Below, piece by piece: positions 41,564 to 53,215 of a DNA stretch of 64,000 nt (position 1 is its first letter; the number at the start of each line of letters is the position of its first letter). The position numbers and the translations under genes are program-made. Location: the NCBI RefSeq assembly GCF_047495875.1, contig NC_092461.1:68436299-68500298 (forward strand), in the 5' to 3' direction. Origin of the DNA: Pithys albifrons albifrons (Eukaryota > Chordata > Aves > Passeriformes > Thamnophilidae). Below the pieces are notes generated by a model. The model was not told the DNA's origin. It saw only the letters and a program-made list of their open reading frames with translations, and made no database searches.

Positions 41564-44500
41564 TTTAACTACTGGGTGCTATGTCATGTTCTGAATTACT
41601 GATTTTTAGGACAGATATTATCCCATATTGTGGGTATAGTCTGTGTTTCTGATTGTGAAATGCATTTTTGTGTATTAAAACATAATTGGTTGTGATAATT
41701 TTGACCAAGTTATTGAGATCATCCTGTGATGGTAGCTATACTAAGCACTATTAACTACTCTCACATCTCTGTACATAGCCTGGAAAAACTTAACCAGTCA
41801 CTGGAATCCCAGCTAACAAATAATATGTATCATCATCCAGAAGGCTATCAAACAAGGTAAGAGCAAGGACAGGTAGGTAATAGGTGCTGCTAAGCACTTC
41901 CACACTCCTTCTTTCCTAATTTTCATATTCATCTAGATGACAGATTTTAGTGTATTTATATGAGCTCTACTCACTCCTGCTTCAAGATCTCATGTGATTT
42001 TAAGTCCCATAAACTAAAAAAAAAAATTAAAAAGTTAGACTATTCACTATAGTTGCTGTCATCATTCTAACTTGTAAGCTTGTCAACGAATGATAGCAGG
42101 TCTGAGTAACAAGACCTGACATTCAGTTAAAAAAAACCCAAAACGTTTGCAGAATTCTACTATATAGCTTCTAATTCTTTGTTACCTGAGTACACAGTTA
42201 TCTACTGTGCATACTTATTCTTAGTTCTCTCTATATATTCTTTTATAATTTTTAGATCTGTTTCTTTATACATCTGCACATCACTCTGCTCCCTGATAAT
42301 TCTAAAGAATGACCAGTTGATTTCCACAGAATTTTACATAGAAACAGATGTCTCAAAGACACCAAGTTGTGAAGTTCAGGGAAACCAGTAGCTAGAGAGG
42401 GGCCCAAAGAAGTGTTCCCACCTAACATAAAGCAGACTTCAAGTATTTCATTTTTATGACTGAATTTTAGGCATTTTAATGCCTTCAGGCATTTTTATTG
42501 CAATAGCTAGGGAACAATTAGTTAGGGAATAAATATGTTCCTGGCAGCTGGCAAATCCACATAGATGTAACTTTGAGATAATCCAGCAGATACTGCCTCT
42601 TAGCCATCCAAACCCAAAGTCATGAGAGAGAACTTGGAATAAGGCAGGGAGCGAATAGTACATTGTGGCAACCAAGGTATCTGAGGAAAAAGTGGATATA
42701 TTTTCAGGGCAATGGCTAAGGGCAGGAAATGAGGCTTCATTATTTTTGCTGCTTGAAGAACCTATATCAATAGGTATTCTGCTTTTCTATGACTTATCTG
42801 CTTCTGCAATATTTTGTTAAAAAATGATGTTTCAGTGTTTAGAGACATCCACAACTGGGTCCACCAAATAGGAGATAGCATAGCTAGGGCTGGACATAGA
42901 ACATGGAGGGTCCTGCAAATGGAACTCTAAGAACTCAAAGACTCAGATTATGTTTTTGAGATTACTTAGCATGTACTTAAATGGATATTGGTTTTATACT
43001 AGTACGACTTTAAATCAGGTTCTCTGCAGACACAGTGGTGGAAGTGACAGCTGCATACCTAATATTTATTTGATACTTTGCCTTTTTCATACTGTATTGT
43101 ATCAGATAATAAGGCATTCTTCTGAAGTTATCAATTCACACTACTGGAACATTTTAACAAACAGAATAGCAATAATAAAGCTTTCAATCTACAGGACTAA
43201 GATAACTAAACAATTTGATATAAAAAATCCAGTCATTTCTCAACAACAGCAGCAGTAGATACAATTGATAAAAGCCCAGAGGCAGTAGTTCTAAACCTAC
43301 TGGTTAACATACTAGACAAGTAAAATGCCTCTATTCTGGTCCACTTTATTAATTTTGATTTGGAGAGGAAACAGGATCATGTGTGTGTCCACAACTGGGG
43401 AAAGGTGATGTTATTATGCTATTTCCCTTCAACTTTGGAAGTTGTTTGGATGTGCAATGGGAAATGACTCTTGATATGGCCTGCAGAAAAAAAAGCTTAT
43501 CTCTGCTACTACTGCATTTATATAACTTGTTACTCTCAGTGAATTATAAACAAAGCCACTCTTTAGAAAACAGAGTTCATGGAAAGCCCTCTGAGCCATG
43601 CTGCAAAAACACTGCCAAAGGTAATATGAAAATACGCTTCAAAGAGTTCAGATTCCTAGTTACAGAAAAAAAAAGTGTCATTACCTATTTGAGTAAATGA
43701 TCTTCCAGAGAAAGATGAAATAAATAGGCTAAATTTTTTTTTAACAATGGCAGTTCTTACTAGAGTAAATGCAAAATAACTTTCCCCAAACATTCAGACA
43801 CTGGTGGGGAAAAATATTTCTCATTAATCAGTACTCCATTTAGTATGCAAGAAGATTGTATCTGTGTTTCTATAATTTTAATGTCAGGATACCAAAATGG
43901 GTTATATTTTGAGCTACTAGTATTTAATTTGAATTCTTAACACATCATGGCCTGGTTATACTCTAATGAATTTAACACTTTTTTATTGCTGTTACTGATT
44001 GTTTAGGAACAATGTATTATGGGCATTGATACCAGCCTAGGAATAAATGCAACCCTCTTGCAATGACCTAGAATACTTAAATATTTTCTTTTTTAAAATC
44101 TTAACACAATTTGGGAGGCAGGAGACAGAGAGATTTTGTTTTGATTATGATTGGAACAGTATATAAGTACAAAGTTATTTAAAGATTTTCCTTATTCTAT
44201 TCTTGAAAGTCATGTCTATTATGGGGAAAGAATGTGATTCAATTTATGCTTTCTCAGATATGCAATGCTTCCTTTTCCTCTCACGAAATAACCATAAGCC
44301 ATAGCTTTAACATCTTGTCCATTTCAGTTCTGCATATTTTCCTTCCACTGCTTCTGTCCCTAAAAGGACTCAGTACCACCTTTCTCCCAAATGTTCCCTG
44401 AGACACCTTCCTTGTCACTTCATCTGCAAGGTTTACAAACTACTCTTTTCTCACTGCTCCTTATATTTCATGCTTTTCCACAGGTTTCCCAGCTTCTACA

Positions 44501-45790
44501 TTTGTTTTCTCAAGAGCAGGTCCAAACCGTTAACCCTCTTCCTTCTTTCTCATGCCCATCTCTTCTGGTATCTCCACAGTCCCCATACCTATCCCAGCAC
44601 TGGGACAAGGTGCCCAGGTCTCTGCATTTAGATGCAACCCCTTGATGACTGGAGCATTGAGATCATAGCTGTCTTGTTCAGGAATGTGTTGTGATCCCCC
44701 ATAAAACCAGACAGCTACATCTCATGCTCACTTCTCCTTGTGGCAGCATCTTGTCCCAGCAACCCACTGCTCTGGTTTCCAGCCTACATACATTCACAAA
44801 CAGATCATACCTATTTGTTGTTCTTCAGGTTTTTCCCCAGACCAGCTCATCTGTTTTCCTTAAATAGCCAGTTCTTTTAAAAATCCTGTTAAACAACTGT
44901 GGTATTTTTTTTAAGATTCTGCTACAGTAATCAGTTTATAGGAAACTAATATTCTTCTCAATTTTAAAGAAAGCTTTACTTTTACTACCTGATTCATATT
45001 TTAATATGAGATGTCATATTGAGGACAAAGGTCTGCTTGTGTAACTATCAAATCGGCAAGGGTATTCACTTCTTCCTGCTTGTTCCAAAGAAGTCATCAT
45101 TACCTAGGGCATTTCAATTCACTGTCTTCTATTCTGACTAGCTCTCCTATTTGCTGAATTATGTCATCAGAATAACCCCTGCCCTGTGTCTCCATACATT
45201 TTTATTGCCTCTCTTTCTCATAATGAGGTGAAAAGATTCTGAATACAATAGTCAAGCAATAAGGTAAAGTTCCGTAGAAGGCAGGAATTTATGTGTAATT
45301 ATTTGCTGTCACATTGCATTTCTGTCTGCATGAATATAGTTAATGCTATTCACAGAGTACCTAAATCCATAAATTCCTAATTTAACATTCAAATAGACAA
45401 AGTCATAGGCATGATCTCAACACACAATATTTTCAGTGCAAAGAGTTCATAAACTGCATATCTCAGAGGCTTATGGGAAATGCGAGTGATGTTCATACAA
45501 AAAACATTGTCTGACAATATTCAGTTAGTAAAACACATTATTTCTGTCCCCAGTATAAGATTCCCTCTCTTTTATCCATGCTGAAAAGGTGATAAAATTT
45601 CCCGTTATAGCTCCATTGTATTCCTTCAAGCTCTTCAAGATGAGCAACCTATTAGCTCCCAGAATGTGTGTATTCCATGAAGGGGACATTTAACAATGCT
45701 TTGCAGATCTGACATCTTTTCTCAAAATATTTTAGTATTCTCTGTAGTCATTGCATTATTCTTAGAATAGCCCATGAAGAATGTCAGTAT

Positions 45791-45905
45791 GACATCCATT
45801 TTCCTGATGCATGAACCAGTGTAAAAGGAACTGAATGACTTGCCTGAAATATCAATGCACAAAGCCTTTTCAAGAGGAGGAATCCAGGAGTTTTAAAGCA
45901 GAGTC
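45791..45905 (+). mobile_element. Possible ancient MIR SINE relic
   Basis: The order CCATTTTCCTGATGCATGAA, then ACTGAATGACTTGCCTGAAA, AAAGCC, and GAGGAATCCAGGAGTTT parallels the MIR core and 3' part (CCATTTTACAGATGAGGAAA, TGACTTGCCCAAGG, GGATTCGAACCCAGG). The similarity is weak and judged by eye; chance cannot be excluded. Confidence 0.4.
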
Positions 45906-46894
45906 TATTATCCTAGCCACAAAGGACATGCCTTCAATGGCACCCCAGTACCACATTGCAGCAGACTCCTTGGCTAAATTTTCACAGAATGAATTGGCTG
46001 TCTGCACTGGTGTTGTGCTTTTCAGTGGACTTGAGCACCACTGCCCATGAGCCCGCACTACAGTCTGTGCCTGCACTGCAAATGCTGGCTCATCAGCATC
46101 AGGTGGGATCCTTGGAAACTTGTTTCCTGAATGATCAGGTTACCAAAAAGATAAACAACTTACATATTTTGGAAGCCAGTTGAGTCCCACTCAATCTATG
46201 AAAAGCAACTGGGCTTTGAAAGTAGGTCAAAGCATCAAGGAGAGGCTTCAACACTACTGGGCAGTGACAAGGATTTCATTCTTACAAGCACATGGCTACA
46301 TCAATTACAATTCAGAACTACCGCAATTTCCACTTCTCAAGAGTTATATAAATAAAGCTGTCTTACCAACCTAGCAGCTTTCTACATCCTAGATCAAGAA
46401 GTGCTTAGGTTATCTTCCAAGTGCAGGTGAAATTCTGTGCCTCTGCTCACCCAAGACAGTGTTTAACCACCATCTTTCAAGCATGCTGAGAAAGCCTGCC
46501 ACAAACACTGGCATGTCTTTGGGTAAGCATGAGATGTTTTCCTGGAGTTCTTCCAACCTTAGATGCCATTCACAAGATTGTCACGGTGATGATAGATTCA
46601 TTCAAGACTTCACATTCTCGAAAACAAAATTCTAATGGGTTTCATGCTAATTCACTGACAGTAACTGTTAGGTGAACTAATCGGTCTTAGATTAGCTTTA
46701 TAGAGGTGCAAAATTGCAATAGTTTTCCTCATCTGAAAGAGACTTGAGGATTGGGTATTTATGAGCATAAATTCTATGGATCATTAGCAGAATTTGGTTC
46801 AGTAAACCCTTATGGGCCTTTTAAAAATATCTTCTCTGATATGCTTACTACAATTATTCAGTCAAACACCGTGACTTGAATTTATTATTTCTGG
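45906..46894. other. Intronic unique sequence between MIR relic and CR1
   Basis: Ordinary intron sequence with short frames of 60-75 codons and no recognisable similarity. Nothing else is seen. Confidence 0.6.
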
Positions 46895-47653
46895 TGTGTA
46901 CCTGGGATGGGGCAAACCTGGATGTCCGTACAGACTGGGGAATGAGATACTGGAAACCAGTGCTGCAGGAAGGCGCCTGGGAGTCCTGGTTTATGGCAAG
47001 TTGAACATGAGTCAGCAGTGCCCTGGCAGCCAGGAGGGCCAACCGAGTCCTGGGGGGCATCAGCTAAAGCTTCACCAGCTGGTTGAGAGAGGGGATTGTC
47101 TTACTCTGCTCTTCACTACAGTGGCCTCACCTTGAATATTGTGTGCAGTTTTGGGCTCTGCAATAGAAGAAAAATATTAAGCTATTGGAGAGTGTCCAAA
47201 GGAGGCAATGAAGACGGTGAAGGGCCTTAAGGGAAAGCTGTATGAGAAGTGGTTGAGGGCACTTGGTCTGTTCAGCTGTTGAAGAGGAGACTGAGGGGAG
47301 ACCTCACTGCAGTTACAGCTTCCTCGTGAGGGGAAGAGGAGGGGCAGGAACTGATTTCTTCTCTGTGGTGACCAGTGACAAGAACCCAAGGGAATGGCCT
47401 GAAGTTGTGTCAAGGAAGGTTTAGGCTGGATATTAGAATAAGATTCTTCACTCTAAGGGTGGTTGGGCACTGGAACAGGCACCCCAGGGAAGTATTCAGA
47501 GCAGCAAGCCTAACAGAGTTCAAGAAGAGTTGGGATGATACTCTCAGGCACATGGTGTAACTCTTGGGGATGGTGCTGTGCATGGCTAAGGGTTGGACTT
47601 GATAATCCTTGTAGGTTCTTTCCAACTCGGCATATTCTGTGATTCTGTGATTC
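46895..47653 (+). mobile_element. CR1 LINE, long 5'-truncated 3' end
   Basis: The longest CR1 copy in the window (about 760 bp). It starts in the distal ORF2/3' region (TGTACCTGGGATGGGGCAAA; GGCAAGTTGAACATGAGTCA; CCCTGGCAGCCAGGAGGGCC), passes GAATATTGTGTGCAGTTTTG and GAAGAGGAGACTGAGGGGAG, and ends with TTGGACTTGATAATCCTTG and a clear terminal ATTCTGTG, ATTCTGTG pair at about 47634-47650. Frameshifts and stops disrupt any coding. It is antisense to XKR4, and its second half is closely related to the copy at 5.3-5.7 kb. Confidence 0.95.
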
Positions 47654-50600
47654 CAGCACAGTCACATCTGGAATTTCAGTACATGTTGCCATAGAGTATA
47701 TATTCTGCTGTTCAAATAGCAATTTAATAGCAGCACTGCCTAAATAAGGATATTGGTTTAAATATGTATTTTCTGAAATATTCAAGATTAATGGAGGAAA
47801 AGATTTGTCACTAGTCTTTAAAAACTTCTTTTGTATCTTTGGAAAACATGCAGCAGTTTTATTGGCATATTTTCAAGTAGAATATTAACAAATTTCTCCA
47901 ACTCTACAAAAGTTAATGTGCATTAGGTATCGGCAATTTGAGCTGAGCTATTACTACATGGTAATAAGGTCCTCAAAACAGAAGTCTATAATGCAAGCAC
48001 TTCAGCTCACATAATGAATGCCAGGCTATCATACCGTTATTACTCCTCAGAGTGTATAATTATAGAAACGGAAGAATATTCTGGGCTTGCAGTTTCTCTA
48101 TTGTTGGACTGTTTGGTAAACTTGATTGGCAGCTTCTCTGTTTTTTTTCGGTTGTTTTTTTTTTTTTTAACTAGCAGGGAATCAAGTCATGCAGTAACTT
48201 TGAGTGACAGCTAAGGAAAACTGGCTAATAAGCACACTGCATTTTAAAAATGCAAACACCATCCAGAAAAAGAAATTGAAGTAGCCAATTTGTATAATAA
48301 ATGCTTTTATAAGGCATGCATGATAACAGAACTGAGGAAAAATAAGATGGCAATCCAGATGGGCTGCATGCAGCAGGCATTCACAGCATAGGATATCTGA
48401 CATCTTGAAAGGCAAACAGCGCATATCCTAGCTAAAATGCCAATTAATTAAATAAGTGGTTATTATAATTATCTTGCCCATTTTTGATTTCCTGGGATGA
48501 AATTAATGAAAGTATCCTTTGCATTTTAGAGACCAAACACTTACATAATCACACATACTTTTCATAGGAAATGTAGGTCCTGGACCCTCAGATCAGGAGG
48601 GTGGAACAAGGGAATTTGTCAATACATTTGGCTGTCATTTGCCTTTGCTGGTGACAGTTTTAAAGAATTATTGATTCAGCTGATGAGCTTTGCAGGAGTG
48701 TAGCCATGCTGCCTTTCCCAAGGCCATGGCCTTTGCACAGGAGGGAATAGCTACTTGCCTTCCAGGGCCTAAGGGCATGGTTGCATACTGGAAAGTTCTA
48801 CAGTCCCTGGCTGCAAATTAAGGGCTGCTCTGTGGTGGGAGTTACTGCCTGTGTTTGTGAAATAGGTCAGCCAGGCAAGCAATGCAAGGTTCTTTCCTCA
48901 GATACAAAGCATCAAAGCCCTAGAAAACCACCTAGGCTAAATGTTTGAGAGAGAAGAGGGTGACGGAGGGAGAGAGGAAGAAAAGTGGAGCAAAAGTTTA
49001 ATGCATTGTTAGCAACTAGAAGACATCTGTGATTGTTTCTATGAGGAAAAATAGGGCTTGCCAGAACTGCTCTTCAGCAAAGGCATGAAGTTGTACAGAA
49101 GGAAAAGGGTACTGCAAGGAAGCACAAAGGCCTGTGTCTTAATACAATTTTCTCTTGTACTGACTGTACTTGTCAACATTTTGCCTTAGGGATAAAACTT
49201 TACTTTTGTTTGTTGATCCATGGTATAATGAGGTGCAAAGGCAACACGTAACTCAATAGGATTTGAATCACGTTAAATCCATCAAAAGAAATTTGTGAAA
49301 TGTCCTGTTTCCAGTTTCAAAATCAACTTAAGCTTCAGCAGTAATTAGGTGATTTAACCCCACCAATGTCAGTGGGAATTAGACAATAAAGCACTTCAGA
49401 TGAAATCCTCTGGGCCAAGATCTCCACATTTAAAAATAACATTGATATTAAGTTTGCTGTAAGACTCCTACTACCGCTCAAAATAAACCCTTATGTTGAA
49501 TCCTCTGTGCCAGTTCAAATTCAGTTACAGCTTTGGAAATGTAACCTGAGGGCACATTGACCCAGTCCCTTGCTGAGAACATGTTCACTGCCTGTCTAGG
49601 AAAATTACACTTTCCCCAAGACTTAAACTATATTTTCAGTTGCAGTCTTCCTGTGTTGTTTCCAGGGTTCTATCCAGCTAATGTACCTGTGTATCTTTTT
49701 CTTCAGTCAGTCATGCACCCATGAACTTGATTTGCTGCTATGCTAATGCTGAAGCTCCTATTTAAATTACAGAAATCAATGAAAAATCCAAGATAAGGCA
49801 AAATCACCATTAGAACAACCTTCCAGGAGGGAAAACACATCATCACTGAGAGGCCAATATATTGCTAGAGCAAGAGTCCTTTGACAAATTGCTAATTTCT
49901 TGTGGCAAATCATGGTTTTCTCCAAACCCTGCAAAGTGAGTGTGAACAAATGTATGCATCCTTTCCCACTACTGAAGCCCTCAGCACAGTCACACAGAAA
50001 CTTACTCTATATGTCATCAAGTGCACAAGTGCTGCTCATTAACTTGCTATAGGCGTAGACAGGCAAAAGTAGCTCTCTCGAAATCCAGGCCAATGCAAAG
50101 AGAAACTTGTTCACCATGTATGCAAAGTACAGCGTAGGTATCATTCTGGCGTATCCTACCAGGGTTATTTTGCCAAAAACACAACACAACCTCCCATCTG
50201 ATCAGATACATTATTGGCACAGACATAGGGTATAGAAAAACATAAGTGGACATGCCCAACTTTTCTGCTGAATTAATATCCTTAATATAAAGGATCAGAA
50301 GAAGCAGCAGTGTAGCAAGCTGCTTCACTAATGTATGTCCAGCTGAAACATCAATTAGCAATCCCAGAAAATGTTTCAAAATCCTACCCATAATTCTGAC
50401 AGAGATTAAATTATTTTTGCTCCCTTACAGTTTGTGATTATCTTCTGCAATCCAAAGGAACGCTGTGCCAAAGGTTTCTTATTTTAAAAAAATTGGGTTT
50501 ATCAGAAAATTTTCAGAAGATGTTGAACATACTTCAGAATTTTTCAAGGTTAATTGTCAAATCCTACATGACATCATTTCAGCTTCTCTGTGGTAAATAT

Positions 50601-52637
50601 AGGCTTGTGATCAGCAGACTGTCAACTGTATTTATTTATAAGTCAGTGTTTCCAGAAACACATCTAAAGGCTATACTTAGAGGTTGTGCCACAATACTGC
50701 AGTGCTGCAAAAACAGGTCACATATGGAGGTAAACATTTTGAAAGGTTAACCCTCCTCTTTTGTGATATGCTCTGACATCCTGTGCATGCGAGCTGACTG
50801 AAGACTACACCAGAGGAAGAGCTGTGGGTATGTCAGGAAAGAAGACAGCTGCTTATTTCTATGAAAATTTAGAGCTTAAAATGCTAGGCTGGAAAATCTG
50901 CAGGGCATTGTAGGAAGGTGAATGATATGGGTGTTAAGACTTGAAACACCCTCACAACTGACTTAGTCCAGAGTAAGTTTTATGCCTGAGATCATGAATA
51001 TTTATCTTAAGTATATAAATACATTTATTATATATATGTTTTAAATGTAGTATTTGTTAAAAAAAAGGCATCTAGCACTGTCACACTAGAAAAGCATGCA
51101 AAAATTCTCAAAAATATCTTCATGGTCTAATTTAGTGCAGATTTAAAATAAACATTTCTCACATGCATCTGTCTGTCCTGAGACAATCTCCTAAGTAAAT
51201 ACAAGTGCCAGTAAATCTAATCTGCGATACAGTTCCCTTTCAGCTAATAGAGCCTATACTATCAAACAACCCTCTCAATTAAAGACCATTCAATATTTAT
51301 GATGAAATCTCAAACATCCCCGTAAAACATTATTATGTCTCTATTTCCATTTTATACATTAAAAAACAAGATATACCAAGAATCCTTTAAGAAATGTAGC
51401 TTATTGAAGCAGGTTTTTTGGTACTTTGGGCACTGATAAACCATCAGTTCATCATTCTCGCCATGTAGCTAGGTTAGGTATTTTTAGAAATTAAATGCAA
51501 TCTGACTCAAGTCTTTGTGCTTGATATAAGATAGCAAGGTAAAATTTAATGGATGGGGTTATACAGACAGTTGAAGCTTAATTCCTATAAAACTGTGACT
51601 GTCACAACCAATAGAACAATCTCTGGAAAAAGCTGCGAGAGTAATCCATCTTCCTATGCTTCAGGTTATCCCTTTTCTACAAGATTCTATTTTGTCTTGC
51701 TAAGAAGAACAGATAATTCCATGATCAAGAACATAGAGAAAGTTTTTTCATACTTTTTCCCTTAAGCTCATCAACAAGTCTTCAAACACATGCAGTGTTC
51801 TGATATTTCAGACAGCACATTCTATGGAGACGAAAACATAAGCATGAAATTAATAAAAACCACTACCCAGTAGATAAGCCATAACTGATATCAGTCACAT
51901 GTTGTCCAAGGTAAAAATACATGGCTTTGTTAATCTCCAGTGAATTAAACAAATGTTGTAGGCCATTGTTTGTATATCCCTATTCATACCATGTAGAATT
52001 GTCGTGTACCCACAGTAGCAGCCCTTCTCAGGATCATTGTAAGTACTCCAGGAGCTGTTCCTAATGACTTTGTATGTTTGAGAATATGCAATATTCTTTT
52101 CTAAGGAAATGTGATGGTCACAAAAGTACAATTCAGATAGGCAAACAACCTGTTAACTCTCTGTAGAATCAGACTGTCCAACATGCTTGATACATAAAAA
52201 TGTTATAGCAATAGCATCTGATCATTAAAAATATTGATTTAAAGAAACAAAACCAAAAAACCAAAAACCAAGTCATTCACTCAAGTTCAAATCTATACAG
52301 ATTTTTTTCCTTGTAGGATGTTTTTGCAAACAGTCCAAAAAATAAAAAAGGTTTTTTCAAACAAGAGCCTTGCAAGAAAATGTCACCCTTAAGGGTTATT
52401 AAAACATGAGAAAGTAAATCAAAAATTTTCTGCCTTGTGCAGGCTAAAACAGAAGAACCAGTGAATTCCATATAGGCAAATGCAAGCTTACCAGTGAAGC
52501 TAAGTCATCTCCAGTGTCTTCTTTTCAGACCAGCCAGTTAGGCATGTGGTCCTGTGTTGCAGGGTATGTCTGAGGCTATACAGCTCTGCAGCACCATTTC
52601 AATATCACCCCACCCTTCACCTAACCCTTCTGTGGGC
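47654..52637. other. Intronic unique sequence
   Basis: AT-rich intron sequence with short T and A runs (for example 48.14-48.17 kb). The longest frame, 114 codons at 50047-50391 minus, has no recognisable domain. An A/C-rich run lies at about 52.24-52.27 kb. Confidence 0.6.
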
Positions 52638-53215
52638 TGTGCTGGTTTTGGCTGGGGTAGAGTTAATTTTCTTCACAGTGGCAGGTATGGGGCTGTGTTT
52701 TGGATTTGTTGATAATATAGAGAAGTTTCTGTTATTGCTGAGCAGGGGTTACACAGAGCCAAGGCCTTCTCTGCTTTTTTTTACTGCCACGGTGGTGAGG
52801 AAGTCGAGGATGCATGGAGACTGGGAGGAGACACAGTCAGGACAGCTGCCTCGAACAGGCCAAAGGATTATTCCAGACGATATGACATCAAGCTCAGCAT
52901 ATAAAGCTGGGGAAAGAAGGAGGAAGGGAGGAACATTTGGAGTGATGCCAACTTCCTAAGTAATGATTACACTTGATGGGGCTCTGCTCTCCTGGAGATG
53001 ACTGGCACCTTCCTACACATGGGAAGCAGTGAATTAATTCCTTGTTTTGCTTTGCTTGTGTATATGGCTTTTGCTTTCCCTACTAGACTGTTACTATCTC
53101 AACCCATGAATTTTCCAGCTTTTACCCTTCCAATTCTGTCCCTAATCCTGCTGGGGGCTGGAGTGAGCAAGAGACTGAGCAGGGTTTGCTTGATGGCTGG
53201 AGTTACACCAGGACA
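52638..53215 (+). mobile_element. Solo LTR of an avian ERV (probably ERVL type)
   Basis: This LTR is abundant in birds and matches what I recall along its whole length. It starts TGTGCTGGTTTTGGCTGGGG, then has AGTTAATTTTCTTCACAGTG, TTATTGCTGAGCAGGGGTTA, a core promoter with TGACATCA (52883-52890) and TATAAA (52900-52905), and the tail TTCCTTGTTTTGCTTTGCTT and CTCAACCCATGAATTTTC, ending near ACCAGGACA. The usual downstream ATTAAA-type poly(A) signal appears lost (ACTAGAC). It is a single LTR with no internal retroviral genes. Candidate flanking pentamers do not match well (TGGGC, CAGGC), so the exact ends are uncertain. The 137- and 87-codon frames inside it are not genes. Orientation is antisense to XKR4. 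Confidence 0.9.

Larger units (their letters stand above)
38412..45790. other. Intronic unique sequence with simple repeats
   Basis: AT-rich intron sequence with a polypyrimidine tract (39.3 kb), an oligo-T run (39.92-39.94 kb) and an A/C-rich tract (41.5 kb). The 44.3-44.9 kb part is C/T-rich. No gene or mobile element is recognised. Confidence 0.6.

Noticed and set aside
47375..47560. 61-codon frame with RFRLDIRIRFF
   Set aside because: It belongs to the CR1 copy at 46.9-47.65 kb, not to a gene.
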